A DNA stretch of 64,000 nucleotides from Paralichthys olivaceus (Eukaryota > Chordata > Actinopteri > Pleuronectiformes > Paralichthyidae). Positions 25,987-38,700 of this stretch are shown piece after piece. The notes beneath the pieces were generated by a model. The model saw only the letters and a list, made by a program, of their open reading frames with translations, had not been told where the DNA came from and did no database searches. The DNA lies in NCBI RefSeq assembly GCF_024713975.1, contig NC_091104.1, positions 10,249,580-10,313,579 of the forward strand, in the 5' to 3' direction. Position numbers and translations under genes: made by a program. Every line of letters starts with the position of its first letter. Positions within the stretch are counted from its first letter, which is position 1.

Positions 25987-27690
25987 CACCCGGCTCCCGT
26001 AGGTGCATGGACAAATCAGGACTACCTATAACACTACGCTACACACACAGAGGCAGGACAATCCACTTTAAAGTCACAAAATCAAACCGTGAAATCCTAT
26101 CTGCATCCCATTTGTCTTATTGATAAAAGACATAATTTTATCTTTGATTTGCTGATTTGCAATATTTCTATGCGATGTAAATCACAACTTAATATCAATA
26201 AGTTTGATTTAATTACATATTCTTTATTTCTTCTTGAGGTTAAAATCCTGCAATGAAATTCTTTTCTCAAGTTGTGGTTAAACTGCAGCATTCAGGTTAA
26301 ATTAATCTGTGTGTCCACCAGCACCAGGGGCTTTTAACTTCTGTCTTTCAGTAACCAGTTGTCCAGTACAAGCCACTGCAGTAGAAAACGTTTATGACAC
26401 TCAGTGCAGTGTAAACCTTTGCCAAGGGCCCAAACTCACATGTTATAAACAATTCCTGGATCTGCCCCTTTGTCCAGATCCGCGCCGAAATATATTAATG
26501 TTTTGTGGCTGAAAAAAAAGCCTATGATATCCCATTATTAAATTTAAATATAATAGATGGAAATATTTACTTAGCTCTGCCCCAAATTGCACACACTCAT
26601 AGAAGTCAGGCCCTTAAATATGCCTGATTCTTTTCATCGAGATCCATGAAGTATTCGCTGGGCAATCGGTGAGAATTTCCCAAAATCCATCATCTCTTGC
26701 ATCGATAATGAAAGAGGAAAACAAAATCCTGGATCCTGCTGAAAAACCAACGGACAGGGGTGAAAACAACCCCACTAAACTTCTCATGTTCTTTTACAAG
26801 TTTTAAAATCAGTGACTTTTTACAGATGGGCTAATTTTAGGTTGATAAGGGAGAGGAGAGACAGGCCTTAATGTGGAGAAGCCTCAGTGCTGCTCTGTCC
26901 TCCCTACCTCACTCTCTACCTCTCTCACTCTACCTCTGCTGCCCTCTTCTATTACATTAAACTACAGTTAAAGTATTTACACAGCAACACTTTCTGTAAT
27001 GTATAATTCTGTGTATTTTACATTTCAGGTGTTCACTGACAGCAGCTGCAGGGTTGTTTACTTCTTGTCATATTCTGTAAATGGGAAAATAACTTAATTG
27101 TCCTCTGTTGGACATGATTCACCTTTGACGAAGCTGGAAATTAAAGCAGAAAAGCATCTTCAGTTTCACCTAATTGTGTCTTTTTAGACATTTTAGAAGG
27201 AAACACTGTGTGGAGCAAAACCTTTGTGTTATAAAACCAGTTATGATGCCAGGTGAGAAAAGTAAAGATCTTTGATTTACTCCACGAGTTTTCATTGAGG
27301 ACAATGTAATGTTTGATTTGCATGCACTATATGTGGACTTCAGGGAAGTTACAATGATTTATTTGAGATAAGTGACAAAATAATTGTGTTATTGTATCAA
27401 TTGAATTGTGACATTTTTTTTGTGAGGATTTGATTTGATTTTTTGCCTCATATATAATTTGGCGTTAATCGGTGCCAAGAATTTGCAAATTAGAAAAATC
27501 TTTTTTGTTGATTGAAGCAAATGAGTAAAATATATATAACATGCTTCGCAATAGGGAATTTTTTTGATCATGTATCATTTACTAGTGTTGTGGATCACAT
27601 CTTTGGTGTTATTGCTTTGCTGAAGTATGGAAATCTGTGTCTGATCAAAGTATTTCATCAACAATAAAGGTTTATAGTTGTAACTCAGTC
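25987..27690 (+). other. usp40 3'UTR and flank
   Basis: No coding exon is recognisable. Candidate polyadenylation signals are ATTAAA at 27139-27144 and AATAAA at 27663-27668. Short open frames here have no domain. Confidence 0.45.
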
Positions 27691-28700
27691 ATTCTTACAG
27701 ATTTCTATCTCTGCTTGCAGCATCACTTTATAAATATTCATGTCAGTCTAACCAGAAGAGATATGTAGACTTTTCTGGTCACCCTAAGGGAAATGTGTTG
27801 AATGGACTGGTATTAAGTTAGTTCACACATTATCGTCCACCTCGGAAAGAATTAGGTGAATTTAAAACATTAGATTATATTAAATATTCATCCTGTATAT
27901 TTTAAACACAACACTGAAGTGTATGTTTGTGAAAAGCGTAAATAACATTCAGGGAGAATAAGCTACACGGTGCAGCGTTGTCCAAATTAATTCTATGATT
28001 ATTACATCCAAGTTCTTAATTACAGATACAAAAGATGAAGGATTTGTTTTTAAGACTTAAAATCTGAAACAGATAAATTACCAGGTTTTCAAAACACAAA
28101 GGATTTGCTTTGGTGTTTGGTGCGGAACAAATAAGTCGAAAATTAGAGGAAGAAGAAGCAGTACCTGAAGTACAAAAACAAAGATTAAGACGGGAACCTT
28201 GGAGTACAAGTTATTTTTTCAAATAATTAAAATTATGTACAGTTTCAAAAATGTGTTTCTTTTAAAATGTGAAATCTTATGTAGATCCCATTAACTTCTG
28301 GAGCGCCACCATCAGGTCAGTATTTTGGTTTACAAACTTTGGCTCTTTCTCTATTTTATACAAACTTACTCAAAAAAAAGTCTTGTTTTATGATGAGTAG
28401 TTTTTTAAAAATCGTTCTGTTCTATTACTAATAACCAAACTAAATGACATTATACCTCTGTCTTTTATACATACAAATCCCCTGTTTTTGTGATCATCAG
28501 ACTTTTCTTACTTTAACAAATCAAGTTTATTATTAAGTCAATTATTATTAAAGACAGATTTTAGATATTTTTTTGATATTACGTCTTTATAATGATTCTG
28601 ATGGAATAAAAACGGGACAAACATATTTTTTCTCACCTGAATACATCAGTCTTCAGTGCCTCACAATCACAAGCTTTGTGGTATTAAACAATTAGAGCCC
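27691..28700. other. Intergenic region usp40-fabp7
   Basis: Very AT-rich, no gene seen. Base composition becomes balanced at about 28690, where the fabp7 promoter begins. Confidence 0.5.
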
Positions 28701-28718
28701 ACGCAGCGGCCCCGTCGT

Positions 28719-28853
28719 CCAATCAGCTGCGAGTCCGCTGCTGACGTCAGGGCTGTGTTTGACAGTATTAATGTGGCAGCAGCAGAGAAGCAGCTTCAGC
28801 TTCAGCTTCATCTCACTGAGAGTCTGTGATCTGGATCTTTAACATCTGCAAAC
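28719..28853 (+). promoter_or_regulatory. fabp7 proximal promoter with consensus CRE and CCAAT motif
   Basis: A perfect palindromic CRE, TGACGTCA (28742-28749), lies about 105 bp upstream of the fabp7 ATG, with a CCAAT motif (28719-28723) just before it. No TATA box is obvious. The motifs are seen directly; their use by CREB-type factors is inferred. Confidence 0.55.
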
Positions 28854-30104
28854 ATGGTCGATGCTTTCTGCGCCTCGTGGAAACTGGTGGACAGCCACAA
28901 CTTTGATGAATACATGAAGGCTCTGGGTGAGTCTGAGCTCATGGTGGTGTTGTTCTGCAGTGATGCTGCTGGGACAGAGGCTGCTGATTTAATATTTAAA
29001 TATTTTTATTCTGATTGAAGAACATCCGGAAAATTCATATTCAAAGGGATAGTTCACCCAAAAACTGAAAATTCACTCATTATCTACTCACCACTATGCC
29101 GATGGAGGGGTGGGTGAAGTGCTTGAGTCCACAAAACACTTGTGGAGTTTCAGGGGTAAACAGCGTTGCAGCAAAAATACTATTGAAGTAACTGGTAGTC
29201 AATTCTTCAAACAGAAAAATACAGAAAAGCCTCCATGCTGCTCCTGTGGTTTCATCCAAGTGTCCGTCAGCCCCGACACTCAAATCTGACTTGAAACTGC
29301 ACAATCATGTCTGTAGCCTAAATGTCCTCTGATATCCTCCTGACGTGTTTTGTGGACTCAAACACTTCACCCCTTGACATAGTGATGAGTAGATAATGAA
29401 TGAATTCTCATCATCATTTGTGATGCATAGTTAAAAGTAGATTTTTTTGTTCAGGTGTTGGTTTTGCCACAAGACAAGTGGGCAATGTGACCAAACCGAC
29501 TGTGGTGATCAGCCAGGATGGAGACAAAGTGGTGGTGAAGACACTGAGCACCTTCAGAAACACCGAGATCTCCTCCAAACTGGGAGAGGAGTTCGACGAG
29601 ACCACGCCCGACGACCGCCACGTCAAAGTGAGTGGAGTCACCGATAAGTCTTTACCATGGTGGATAACTTCTTCTCCTGGACTTTTAAATGCATGGCTTG
29701 TGTTTGCAGTCGACCTTCACCATGGACGGAGACAAACTTGTGCAGGTGCAGAAGTGGGACGGGAAGGAGACCAAGTTTGTGAGAGAAATGAAGGATGGGA
29801 AGATGGTGATGGTGAGTGGGAATTAAAGATACAGAATGTGATTAATTGAGATTTGAGAGAAATGAAGAGAAGTCGTTCTGTCCATCCACCAGTTCATGAA
29901 GTCCTGCAGATAAAGTTTCAAACAGCTAATGTACAACTTTCTTTAAAAAAAACAATCTGATATCATAGAATTTAAATGGTTTGACAAAAAAACGTATCCA
30001 TGATTTCTATACATTATTCACTTTTGTTTGCTTTTCCTCATCCCTGTTCTCAGACTTTGACCTTTGAGGGAGTCCAGGCCGTCCGCACGTATGAGAAAGC
30101 GTAA
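28854..30104 (+). CDS. fabp7: Brain-type fatty acid binding protein FABP7, 4 exons
   Basis: Exons 28854-28926 (73 bp), 29455-29627 (173 bp), 29710-29811 (102 bp) and 30054-30104 (51 bp) give 132 residues, exactly the exon sizes and length expected of the intracellular lipid-binding protein family. The protein starts [20 protein letters not shown]. It keeps the FABP7-like run [20 protein letters not shown], the QKWDGKET strand, and the C-terminal VRTYEKA with the Arg-x-Tyr pair that binds the fatty-acid carboxylate. FABP7 carries long-chain polyunsaturated fatty acids in the cytosol of radial glia and retina. The heart paralogue fabp3 fits less well. Lying next to trdn, as on human 6q22, supports fabp7. 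Teleosts have two copies (a and b); I cannot assign which. Confidence 0.95.
29043..29410. mobile_element. MITE with long inverted ends in fabp7 intron 1
   Basis: The left end 'attcactcattatctactcac' (from 29071) pairs with 'gtgatgagtagataatgaatgaat' near 29381-29405, giving a terminal inverted repeat of over 20 bp with few mismatches. The interior has no coding capacity beyond chance frames. A related, degraded copy lies at 745-975. Confidence 0.7.
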
Positions 30105-30283
30105 AACTCCACCCTGCAGTCGAAAGATCAACAAGGTGTTCTCCTGTTTTTTATTAAAAAGAAAAACTTTCTTATTCCGTATGCAATGATTTGCACTTCA
30201 TTTGTTGTTTTACCATGTGATCAATATTTGAGGGAATCTTTTATGACGCCTTTTGTAAGAAATTCAGACTGTGAAGGGAAAAA

Positions 30284-30289
30284 AATAAA
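30284..30289 (+). terminator. fabp7 polyadenylation signal
   Basis: AATAAA lies 180 bp after the fabp7 stop codon, a normal distance for this short 3'UTR. Confidence 0.7.
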
Positions 30290-30309
30290 CTTCTAGACTA
30301 AACGATCTT

Positions 30310-33300
30310 AAAGTCTCAGATCTTTTCTGTTCATCAGCACCACTTCATCTGAACCCTGCAGCACATAGAGCGTCTTTCTTCCTCTCAACGTCCAATGTCC
30401 TGTGTTCCCCTGCACGCTGTGGGAACAGTGCAGTCCCTGTCATGGGTGCAGTTCCAGGTGACAGCTGCAGGGTGATGGTGCAGCAGCAGCGTAACCATTG
30501 AACCCAAGGGCCTGAGTGTCCTGTAGTAACCCCCAGATGGTCAGAGGCGGCTGAGAGCTGCAGGGGGACGGAGGGAGGTGATGTCACACGCTCTCGGGAT
30601 AATCCGGTTAAAGTTGTGGTGTCATTACGTCAGAGGCATCATTCGATGGTGTGGACCAACCGCGACAGACAGGGAGCGGAGAGGAGAGGAGTTTGTACCA
30701 ATCCAATATTCAACAGTTACAAGTTCAAGGTATAAAAATAGAACAAAAAGTGTCCGACTGGTCTTTAGAGCTTTGATTTAAACAAGACTTCACAGAGTTT
30801 CCTCATTTATCCTCCATCTTTCCCACATTTCCTCCATCCAAATGAACACTGTCTCTACAAATGCCTTTTCTTCCCGTCTCCACACTTGGGCTGTCGGGTT
30901 GGTTGGCCTCCTCTCAATAGGCCTCTGACACAAAGAAACCCTGGTAACTGGAGTGGAACTCATACAGTCACTGCCCACTGAATAGATTTCAATCAAAATC
31001 TTGTCTTTATGCTCCAGTTAGAGTCACGCCTCTGCTCTCACATCATTTGCATTTGGAGGATTACGACAGTGAAAAGGAGTTGAGTTGATCTCACGATATT
31101 CTCAGCAGCACAGTCACAGAGAAGGGAGCTCATCAGCGTCCAGGAAACAGTCACAGGTAGTTTCACTGTTCTTCTTCTGTCCTCGCTGCTCGTCCCAGGA
31201 GACGCAGAGCAGAAGGTTTCCTCTCAGTGAGGAATCTGTGTCAGTGGTGTAAGCCGACCCGTAGTAACCCCTGTCTGGCCTCATTAGAGAAATACAGTGT
31301 GAAGGCCTGACCATGTATAGACGCTCCTCCTCCGCTCCATTGTCTCATGCATGATATTTCCCATTTACACTCGTCAGGACTGCGTCTGCCTCTGAGGACA
31401 CGGAGGTCATGTCTGAGGTCAAATCTCTGCAAAGAGAGTAAACTGACACACATTGAGTTTTTAGAAAGTCTCATTTCTAATCTGTATGAAATTCATTTCT
31501 TTCTCATTCCTTGAATTGGACAGTAAATGTTCTCTTCAGCCGACGCCTCCTGAATTCCTTCAGTATCCCCTGAACCGACACATTGTTCTTCACTATCTTT
31601 GCATGACTCAGCACATCACTGCACGTTCAAGGACAGGACAAGACGAGATGAGCTGCCACCTTCAAAGCTGCTGTTCCTGAACCTCTGTACACACCATGCT
31701 TTAGAAACTCTGCTCTGTACTCAGTGTTGACGATGTATGACTCAGCGTTTCACACTGTGTGAGCAGGCCAATGGGTTTAAATCACTGATGCTCCTTCTTC
31801 ATTTTGCTCATATCTCAGGTAACGTGTGTTCATCTTCAGGTTCTGAATTTAACTACGTTAAAGTCCAGCACTGACTTTACCACCTCAGTTAATAAAAAAA
31901 ATTAAAAATAAATCGATTTTAGGTTCATTATAAATAAACAGAGATTTTTATTCTCAGAGTGTAGCAGCACGGAGGACATTCAGAGAATTGAATTTTGTGA
32001 GTTTGTAAAGTACATTTTACAGAGTTCATAATTTTTGGGGTGTGGTTCTATTGAAGGAATTTGGACTTGATTTTAGGATTTTTTTCAATCAAAGAAATTA
32101 TAGAAGGATTTCAACTTTTTGTAATAATAATAATAATTATTATAATAATAATAACTGGCTTTACAAAGTAACTTTCAAGGCTGCTTTACAAATTCAATAA
32201 AAATAAAACAAATTGATAAAAATAAATTATGGCATAAATGTGATTTTTTTTGCAGAGACAAGAAGACAAGATTTACCAGAGACACACTTGCATTGCTATG
32301 TTTTAATGTCAAATCGCTTCTATTCACAGGCACAATGAGGGTGTAACTGACATGACAACAATAGTTTAGAGATAAACCACAATCTATTTTTAATTTATTT
32401 AGCTATTTACAATGAGATTACTGATTAATTACAGTTACTGAGCTGTGAATTTCTGTCGTTAGCAACATCATAGAATGACGTTATTGTCGGTTATTGGGTT
32501 AAAATACCCTGATTCACAGGTTCAAGTATTTCACGTTACCATTCTCAGGGTTCTGGTTGTGGTGAAACGTTACACAAACATTTGAGAGCATAAAATAATC
32601 ACACACACACATCATGCACATTTCATTCAAGGACCATCATACAAACATACACTTCTATCATCGCTAAGATGATCAGATATTCATGTATTGCACATGTTCA
32701 CTTGGTAAAAGTGAGACTTTTAATAAAATGATGACTCTTATATTAACAGTAACGTCCTCTTTAATAAATATCCAACAGAGACGAGACATCGTTCTGTCAT
32801 TTTATGAACAAAACACCTAAAAGTTCATCGGTGACAGATGGGCGTCGCCACAAAACTCCAGCTGTTACACGACAGTTCCTGTCTGTGCAGCTGCAGAGGG
32901 ATGTAGTGCACCTGCATCATCTATGGACTCACAACGAGTGTGTTCCTGTCAGTGGACTCAGATTAGATTAGGACTCACAAGCTTTACTAACTGTCTTCTA
33001 TGCAGCATATGGAGCTAAATGTAAAGAGCCATATGTGAACAACAGCTGGCACAAGCTGACTGAGCGTTAATGTACCAGCCGACGTAAGCATTCATCTGAA
33101 TGTGTGACGCCCGCTGCTACAACTTAGAGCGTTGAGTATGTCAGCGTTTCAACATTAGGCTCAATTTAAACAAAATAACAACATTAATGCCAACATCATT
33201 TGTCAGAGATTTCAAATAAGTGATTCAAACTCAATCTGACAACTGGTAGCCCTGCCTGTACATCTCACGTACAGGTTGTCCTCATAATATAAATCCTGTT

Positions 33301-34471
33301 TATATCTGCATTACAGCACAGTTATCATAATAAGATATGTATTCATATTGTTTTATGCCCGGCAGCAGAAATAGCTGCTTTCAACCACTTTGAACCTGGA
33401 AATATTGCATTTGAGATTTCTGCTCATTTCTTAAATGTTTTCCACATGTCAAGTTTCTACATCGTGCTCACGGACAAACAAGCACCGACATAAGTCCGTC
33501 ACACTGGGTTTTTGGTCTATCAAAGTAAAAACAGAGTGAATCTGATTCTTGATGATATAAAAAAAAACCTCATCCTGAGAGTGCAGGAGCACCGACGTCA
33601 AAATGAGGGACTGGTGCCGATGTGCCGATGGTACAGTTTAATAAGACTTCATATAGGTAGTGTCTCGTCAGTAAGATTGGGAGCTCTCTTATACAGTGCA
33701 TAGTCATTCCTTTAGACAAGTACAAACAAAGAAAAAACACATTGGTGCTGTATCTTTTAAAATGCAAAGAAGATCAATTTGTTTTCAATGCTTCAATTCC
33801 TCTTTTGTGCCCAGACGGGAAGTGTGTGAAAAAAAAATCCTTTTAAAAATCCTTGGAATTATGCACAAACACTATAAATTACTTAAAGGGCTTACAAAGC
33901 AGGGTATGAAAAGGTTTGGCATATCTCTGCAGTTAGGCAAAAGAAAAACCTACATCTACAATCATGAATGAGCATAAATGTTAATGTACAAACCACTTTT
34001 CACATAAACACCAGAACTGAAGCCCTGTCAGCCTGGATCAGTGATTGTGGCCATGTTTGTACCCTGTTTACACTGAAACATACTCAGCACCATGTTACTG
34101 CTCATTAAAATATGCAACTTGACTCAGTGTAAGTGTATTAAAAGTATTTGAGGATTTAAACGAATGATCCACAGAAGTTGATTCATGATGTTGTTCCATG
34201 GAAAAGATTCATTTGATTCCACCTCTCAAAAATATTAAACACAAAAAGAAATAAATGGAGAGGAATGACATTAGCTGTATGTATTTGGTACGAGAGCTCA
34301 ACCAAATCTGGAAATAAAAAAAAATGGTCCATCACCCATCATCCTCTGCTGCCCAGGCTCTTTCCCTGGAGATCTAACATCGAACGGCAGCCGGGTTTCA
34401 GCAGCGCAGGGTGTGATGTGACCTTGTCGTTATCAGAAAACACTGTAAACCTCAGAATGGAGTCTGAAGCT
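30310..34471. other. Tail-to-tail intergenic region fabp7/trdn, including the trdn 3'UTR
   Basis: The region lies between the 3' ends of two convergent genes. No coding exon was recognised on either strand, and open frames are short and domain-free. AAT/ATA simple sequence is present near 32125-32160. The right-hand part (perhaps from 33637, where ATTAAA occurs on the minus strand) is likely the trdn 3'UTR, but the true end cannot be fixed from sequence. Confidence 0.5.
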
Positions 34472-35715
34472 TCAGACCTGCAGTGGTGAGAAGGCGTAGA
34501 ACGGAAACTGGGCCTCGTCCTCGTCCACAAAGAAACACTGGAAGTACGGCATCTCGTCTGCGGAGGGAGAAACAGGACTTATGAGTGTGGCATGTGCCTC
34601 ACCTTTCTCTGGCCTCTCAATCTGACACGAGTATGATATTTGGGATATGAGAGGGGAATTTGTACCTTCCATGAGAAAGCTGTCTGATACACCAGGCTCA
34701 GCTGTTGAAAACACAACATGATGTTAACTAAACAATAGAATGATATGTGGTATTAAATTAAAACTGTGCAGCACCTTTAACGGCCTCTTCTTTGGCTGCT
34801 TTCTTCTCCACAGGTTTCTCTAGAAGAAAAACATGTAAACAAAGCAAATCAAGTTTAATTGATGGATTTCAAACTCTCAAACAAACAATTTAATAACTTG
34901 ATAAGTACCTTTCTTTGCAGGCGTCTGTATCTCTTTCAGAACTCGCTCCTCTGAAAAGAGAAACACAAGATTAATAACTATTCAAACCATTTCCTTACAG
35001 TGTTTAATCACACAGATGTTGTTTTTAATTTTAAATCTTGATTTAATGTTCAAAGCTGACCACACACCTTTGGGTGCCTTCTTCTCAACTGGTTTTCCTA
35101 CCAAAAAGAAAATAAAGAATTTAGGTCTATAGAAGTAGATGTACTGTAAACTACTTGTCTGTTGTACATATTTACTTTTATTTTACTTTTGTGATTACAT
35201 TTTTTCTAATTTCTACTTCTCCTTAACTACAATTCAGAGGGGAATTGTTTTTACTTGCACATTATATAGAAAATATGATGCATTGTTACAGAGTTAACGA
35301 CCCAACAAAATAAATTATTCCACCTCAATTGAATACACAATACAAATTCCTTAAAGTTCTTTTTACGTAGTTTAAGTACTTTAAGAAAATAACGTCCTTT
35401 AACTGGATTTTAAATCCTCTCTCTACCGACACATCACTAACCTTTCTTTACAGGTGTGATCTTTTCCTTCAACACGGCTGATCCATCAGGGAGAAAATGA
35501 AATAGATTTTTTGGATTGGGAAATATCAACATCATGTAACAGACATAAAATGTCTTTGAAATATTAATAATATTCTTGACAAACTTACTCCTGACAACCT
35601 GAAATTGAACTTGTACTAGTTAACACTCAGCGTGATCACTGATATAAATAAATGTGAAGATGTGCAGCGGGCACTGTACCTTTCTTTACTGCAGCAGGTT
35701 TCTTCTTCTCTTGTT
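34472..35715 (-). CDS. trdn: trdn 3'-terminal exons, including the conserved triadin C-terminus
   Basis: Exons 35680-35715, 35442-35477, 35068-35097, 34909-34950, 34775-34819, 34666-34701 and 34472-34557 continue the Lys-rich micro-exon series (EQEKKKPAAVKK, GKPVEKKAPK, EERVLKEIQTPAKK). The last exon encodes DEMPYFQCFFVDEDEAQFPF, six further residues and TGA. The Phe-Gln-Cys and Phe-Pro-Phe motifs match the human C-terminus, whose cysteine is used for disulfide-linked triadin oligomers. Confidence 0.88.
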
Positions 35716-38700
35716 CTGCAAAAGGGAAACTCACATCAGACATGAACAGTCAAGAGATGGAGACGTACACTGCAGAATAAACCACAGCATCACCACAACA
35801 AAGAAGAGTTTATTTAAGCAGAAAGCAGCTCGCAGAGCCTGAAGCACGTACAACCAGAAAGCTGAAATCAGAATTAGAAGCTTCATCACTTGTTGAGCAG
35901 AAAAAAACCTTTTCATTTACACCATTTTTAATTTCCTGCAAAAAAGAAACGTGAGATTTCACTGTGCAAAACAATTAAATGACGCATCTGACGATTGAAG
36001 CCCTCTCACTTTCCTGTGCATTATTTCTCGACAGCAAAACACTGTTCCCCTGCTGAGCGATCCAATCAGCGCTTTGACAAAATGCAGTGACCTACATTTT
36101 GTGACTAGATCAGTTTGATCTCAGTCCAGCGTTAGTTCTATGAATCACTACCTTTCTTCACACGGACCGGTTTGACCTTGTCCTTCAGCCCGGCTGAGCC
36201 ATCAGGAAGAGAAAGCATTTATTAAAGTTATAATTATCCTTGGTTTGTAATCACAGCACATCAATGCACCCTACATGTATTTGTCACCACACATGACGAC
36301 AATGTGAGAAGTAAATATTCTTGTGTACCTTTTTTAACAGCTGGTTTGACTTTCTCCTCTGGTGCTTTGGGCTCTAGAAATTAGAATATAAATACTCTCA
36401 GCAAGTAGCTAAAGTAATACTTCTTTAACACATACTTATCATCTAATTATACATAATTAGATTGTCTGAGGTACAACCCCCGACAATCATCAGCAGGGAG
36501 GGAGCAGTGCTACCTTTCTTCTTTTCCAGGGATTTGACTTTTTTCTTTGGTGCTTCAGCATCAGTTTTAGGAGCTGATTCAAACGTAAAGACAATAACAG
36601 CATCACAACACTGAAATTAGTACAAATTTTTCTTTTGAGTGTTTTGTTATTAGATTTACCTTTCTTCTCATGAACTGCTTTAGGCTTCTCCTTCACAACT
36701 TCTGCTTCTGTGAGACAAGAAAGAAATGAATGTTGTAATTGTGAGGTTAAGGGTTTTTCTTTGCCTAATAACAAAGGCTTGTATCCTCATTACCTTTTTT
36801 GGCAAGAACCGGCTTAGCCTCAGGTTCTTAAGAGAAAGAAAGAAAAAATTAATGTTGTGATGATTCATGCTTTTTGAAAAGTGATGGATGTAACAAATGA
36901 CTGAGACGTGACTGAGACATTATTAAGATGAGAAACTTGTCTGAACCATCTTGGACATACTCTAATTAATATTGAGCGCTAAAGATGTTAAATCACTGTA
37001 ACTACCTTTTTTTGTTGGTGCTGGTTTGACTTTTTCTTTTGGAGTTACTGGCACTAACACAGAGAAGATAACAGAACATCATAATAGATTTCATATTCAA
37101 AAGTCACAAACTCATACTGGTTTGAATAAAACATTATTTTCATTAATGTTTGTGAAAACAAACAGATGATGTACCTTTCTTCAGTGGCACCACCTTCACC
37201 TTCTCCTTTGTTAGAGAGACATTTTTGTGTGGTGCTTCTGCCTCTGTAAAAAAATAATGGATGAGTGTGAAAATAAATGTATTTCTTATTTAATCATGAA
37301 CATAAAAACAATGAGTGTTGTTTTACCTTTGACCACTGGGGCTGGTTTTGTCTTGAGAGGAGCAGGTTCTATTGAAGAGATTTCAGGTTTGTCATTAAAA
37401 ATCACAGTGACACTGAAACTGTCAAATGAGATAATTCAGTCTTACCTCTCTTTGTTACAGCTGGTTTGGGTTTCTGTTTTGAAACCTCAGCTGCAGAGAA
37501 AACATTAAATGTTGCGTAAGCAAAACCCAAATGCCTCAAAGTCATGAATATTTTGATGTGAAACAGTTAATGTGCTGTACCTGTCTTTGCAGAGATTCCT
37601 CTGATCATCTCTTTTGGTAACTTGACCCCTGAAAACACAAAGAGAACAAGAAACACACACATATTTAGTATTTTAAAATCATCAAAATATGGCGTGAAAA
37701 GTTCTGAAACAAATAAAATGTTAAATCAAAGGAAATCACCTTTCTTTATAGAAATCTTTTAAAATACAAACTGATGATGTTATCTGACTGTAATACACAC
37801 AATACACACATATCAGCAACACATAATGTTAGTTGGGCCTTTTCCTCTGAGTCCTCTGTTGTCTAATCCAGTGGTTCCCAAACTTTTCAGGCCCTGAACC
37901 CCAAAATAATTGTGCTAGAGAGTGAGGACCCCCATTATTTCAGAGGATATTGATTTGACCTAGTTCTCAAAACATTCTCCTTTGTGCACAGGTTGTATTT
38001 AATCCAACAGAACTGTAAATTAACCTGCTGCTGCTGATGCTCTGTCTAATAATAGATAATCACTTCAGGGGTAATGTGGGGTCAAAGAAAATGACAAGGT
38101 TGATGAAATACTTAAATTTGCATGAACCCGACCCGTAGTTTGGGAACCACTGGAAAGCTTCGAGAGGTGGATTGTAAACGCCAACTAGACAAATCTGTGC
38201 CTGCAGAGCTTCTCAGAACCACATCAATCCAATCAGCACTTTGATAAAATGCAGTGACCTACATTTTGTGACTAGATCAGTGTGATCTCAATCCACTATG
38301 GTTCTATGAATAACTACCTTTCTTCACAGGAGATTTACCTTTTTTCTCATGAACTGCTTTAGGCTTCTCCTTCACAACTTCTGCTTCTGTGAGACAAGAA
38401 AGAAATGAATGTTGTAATTGTGAGGTTAAGGGTTTTTCTTTGCCTAATAACAAAGGCTTGTATCCTCATTACCTTTTTTGGCAAGAACCGGCTTAGCCTC
38501 AGGTTCTAAAGAGAGAGAAGGAAAAAATGAATGTTGTGATGATTCATGCTTTTTGAAAAGTGATGGATGTAACAAATGACTGAGACGTGACTGAGACATT
38601 ATTAAGATGAGAAACTTGTCTGAACCATCTTGGACATACTCTAATTAATATTGAGCGCTAAAGATGTTAAATCACTGTAACTACCTTTTTTTGTTGGTGC

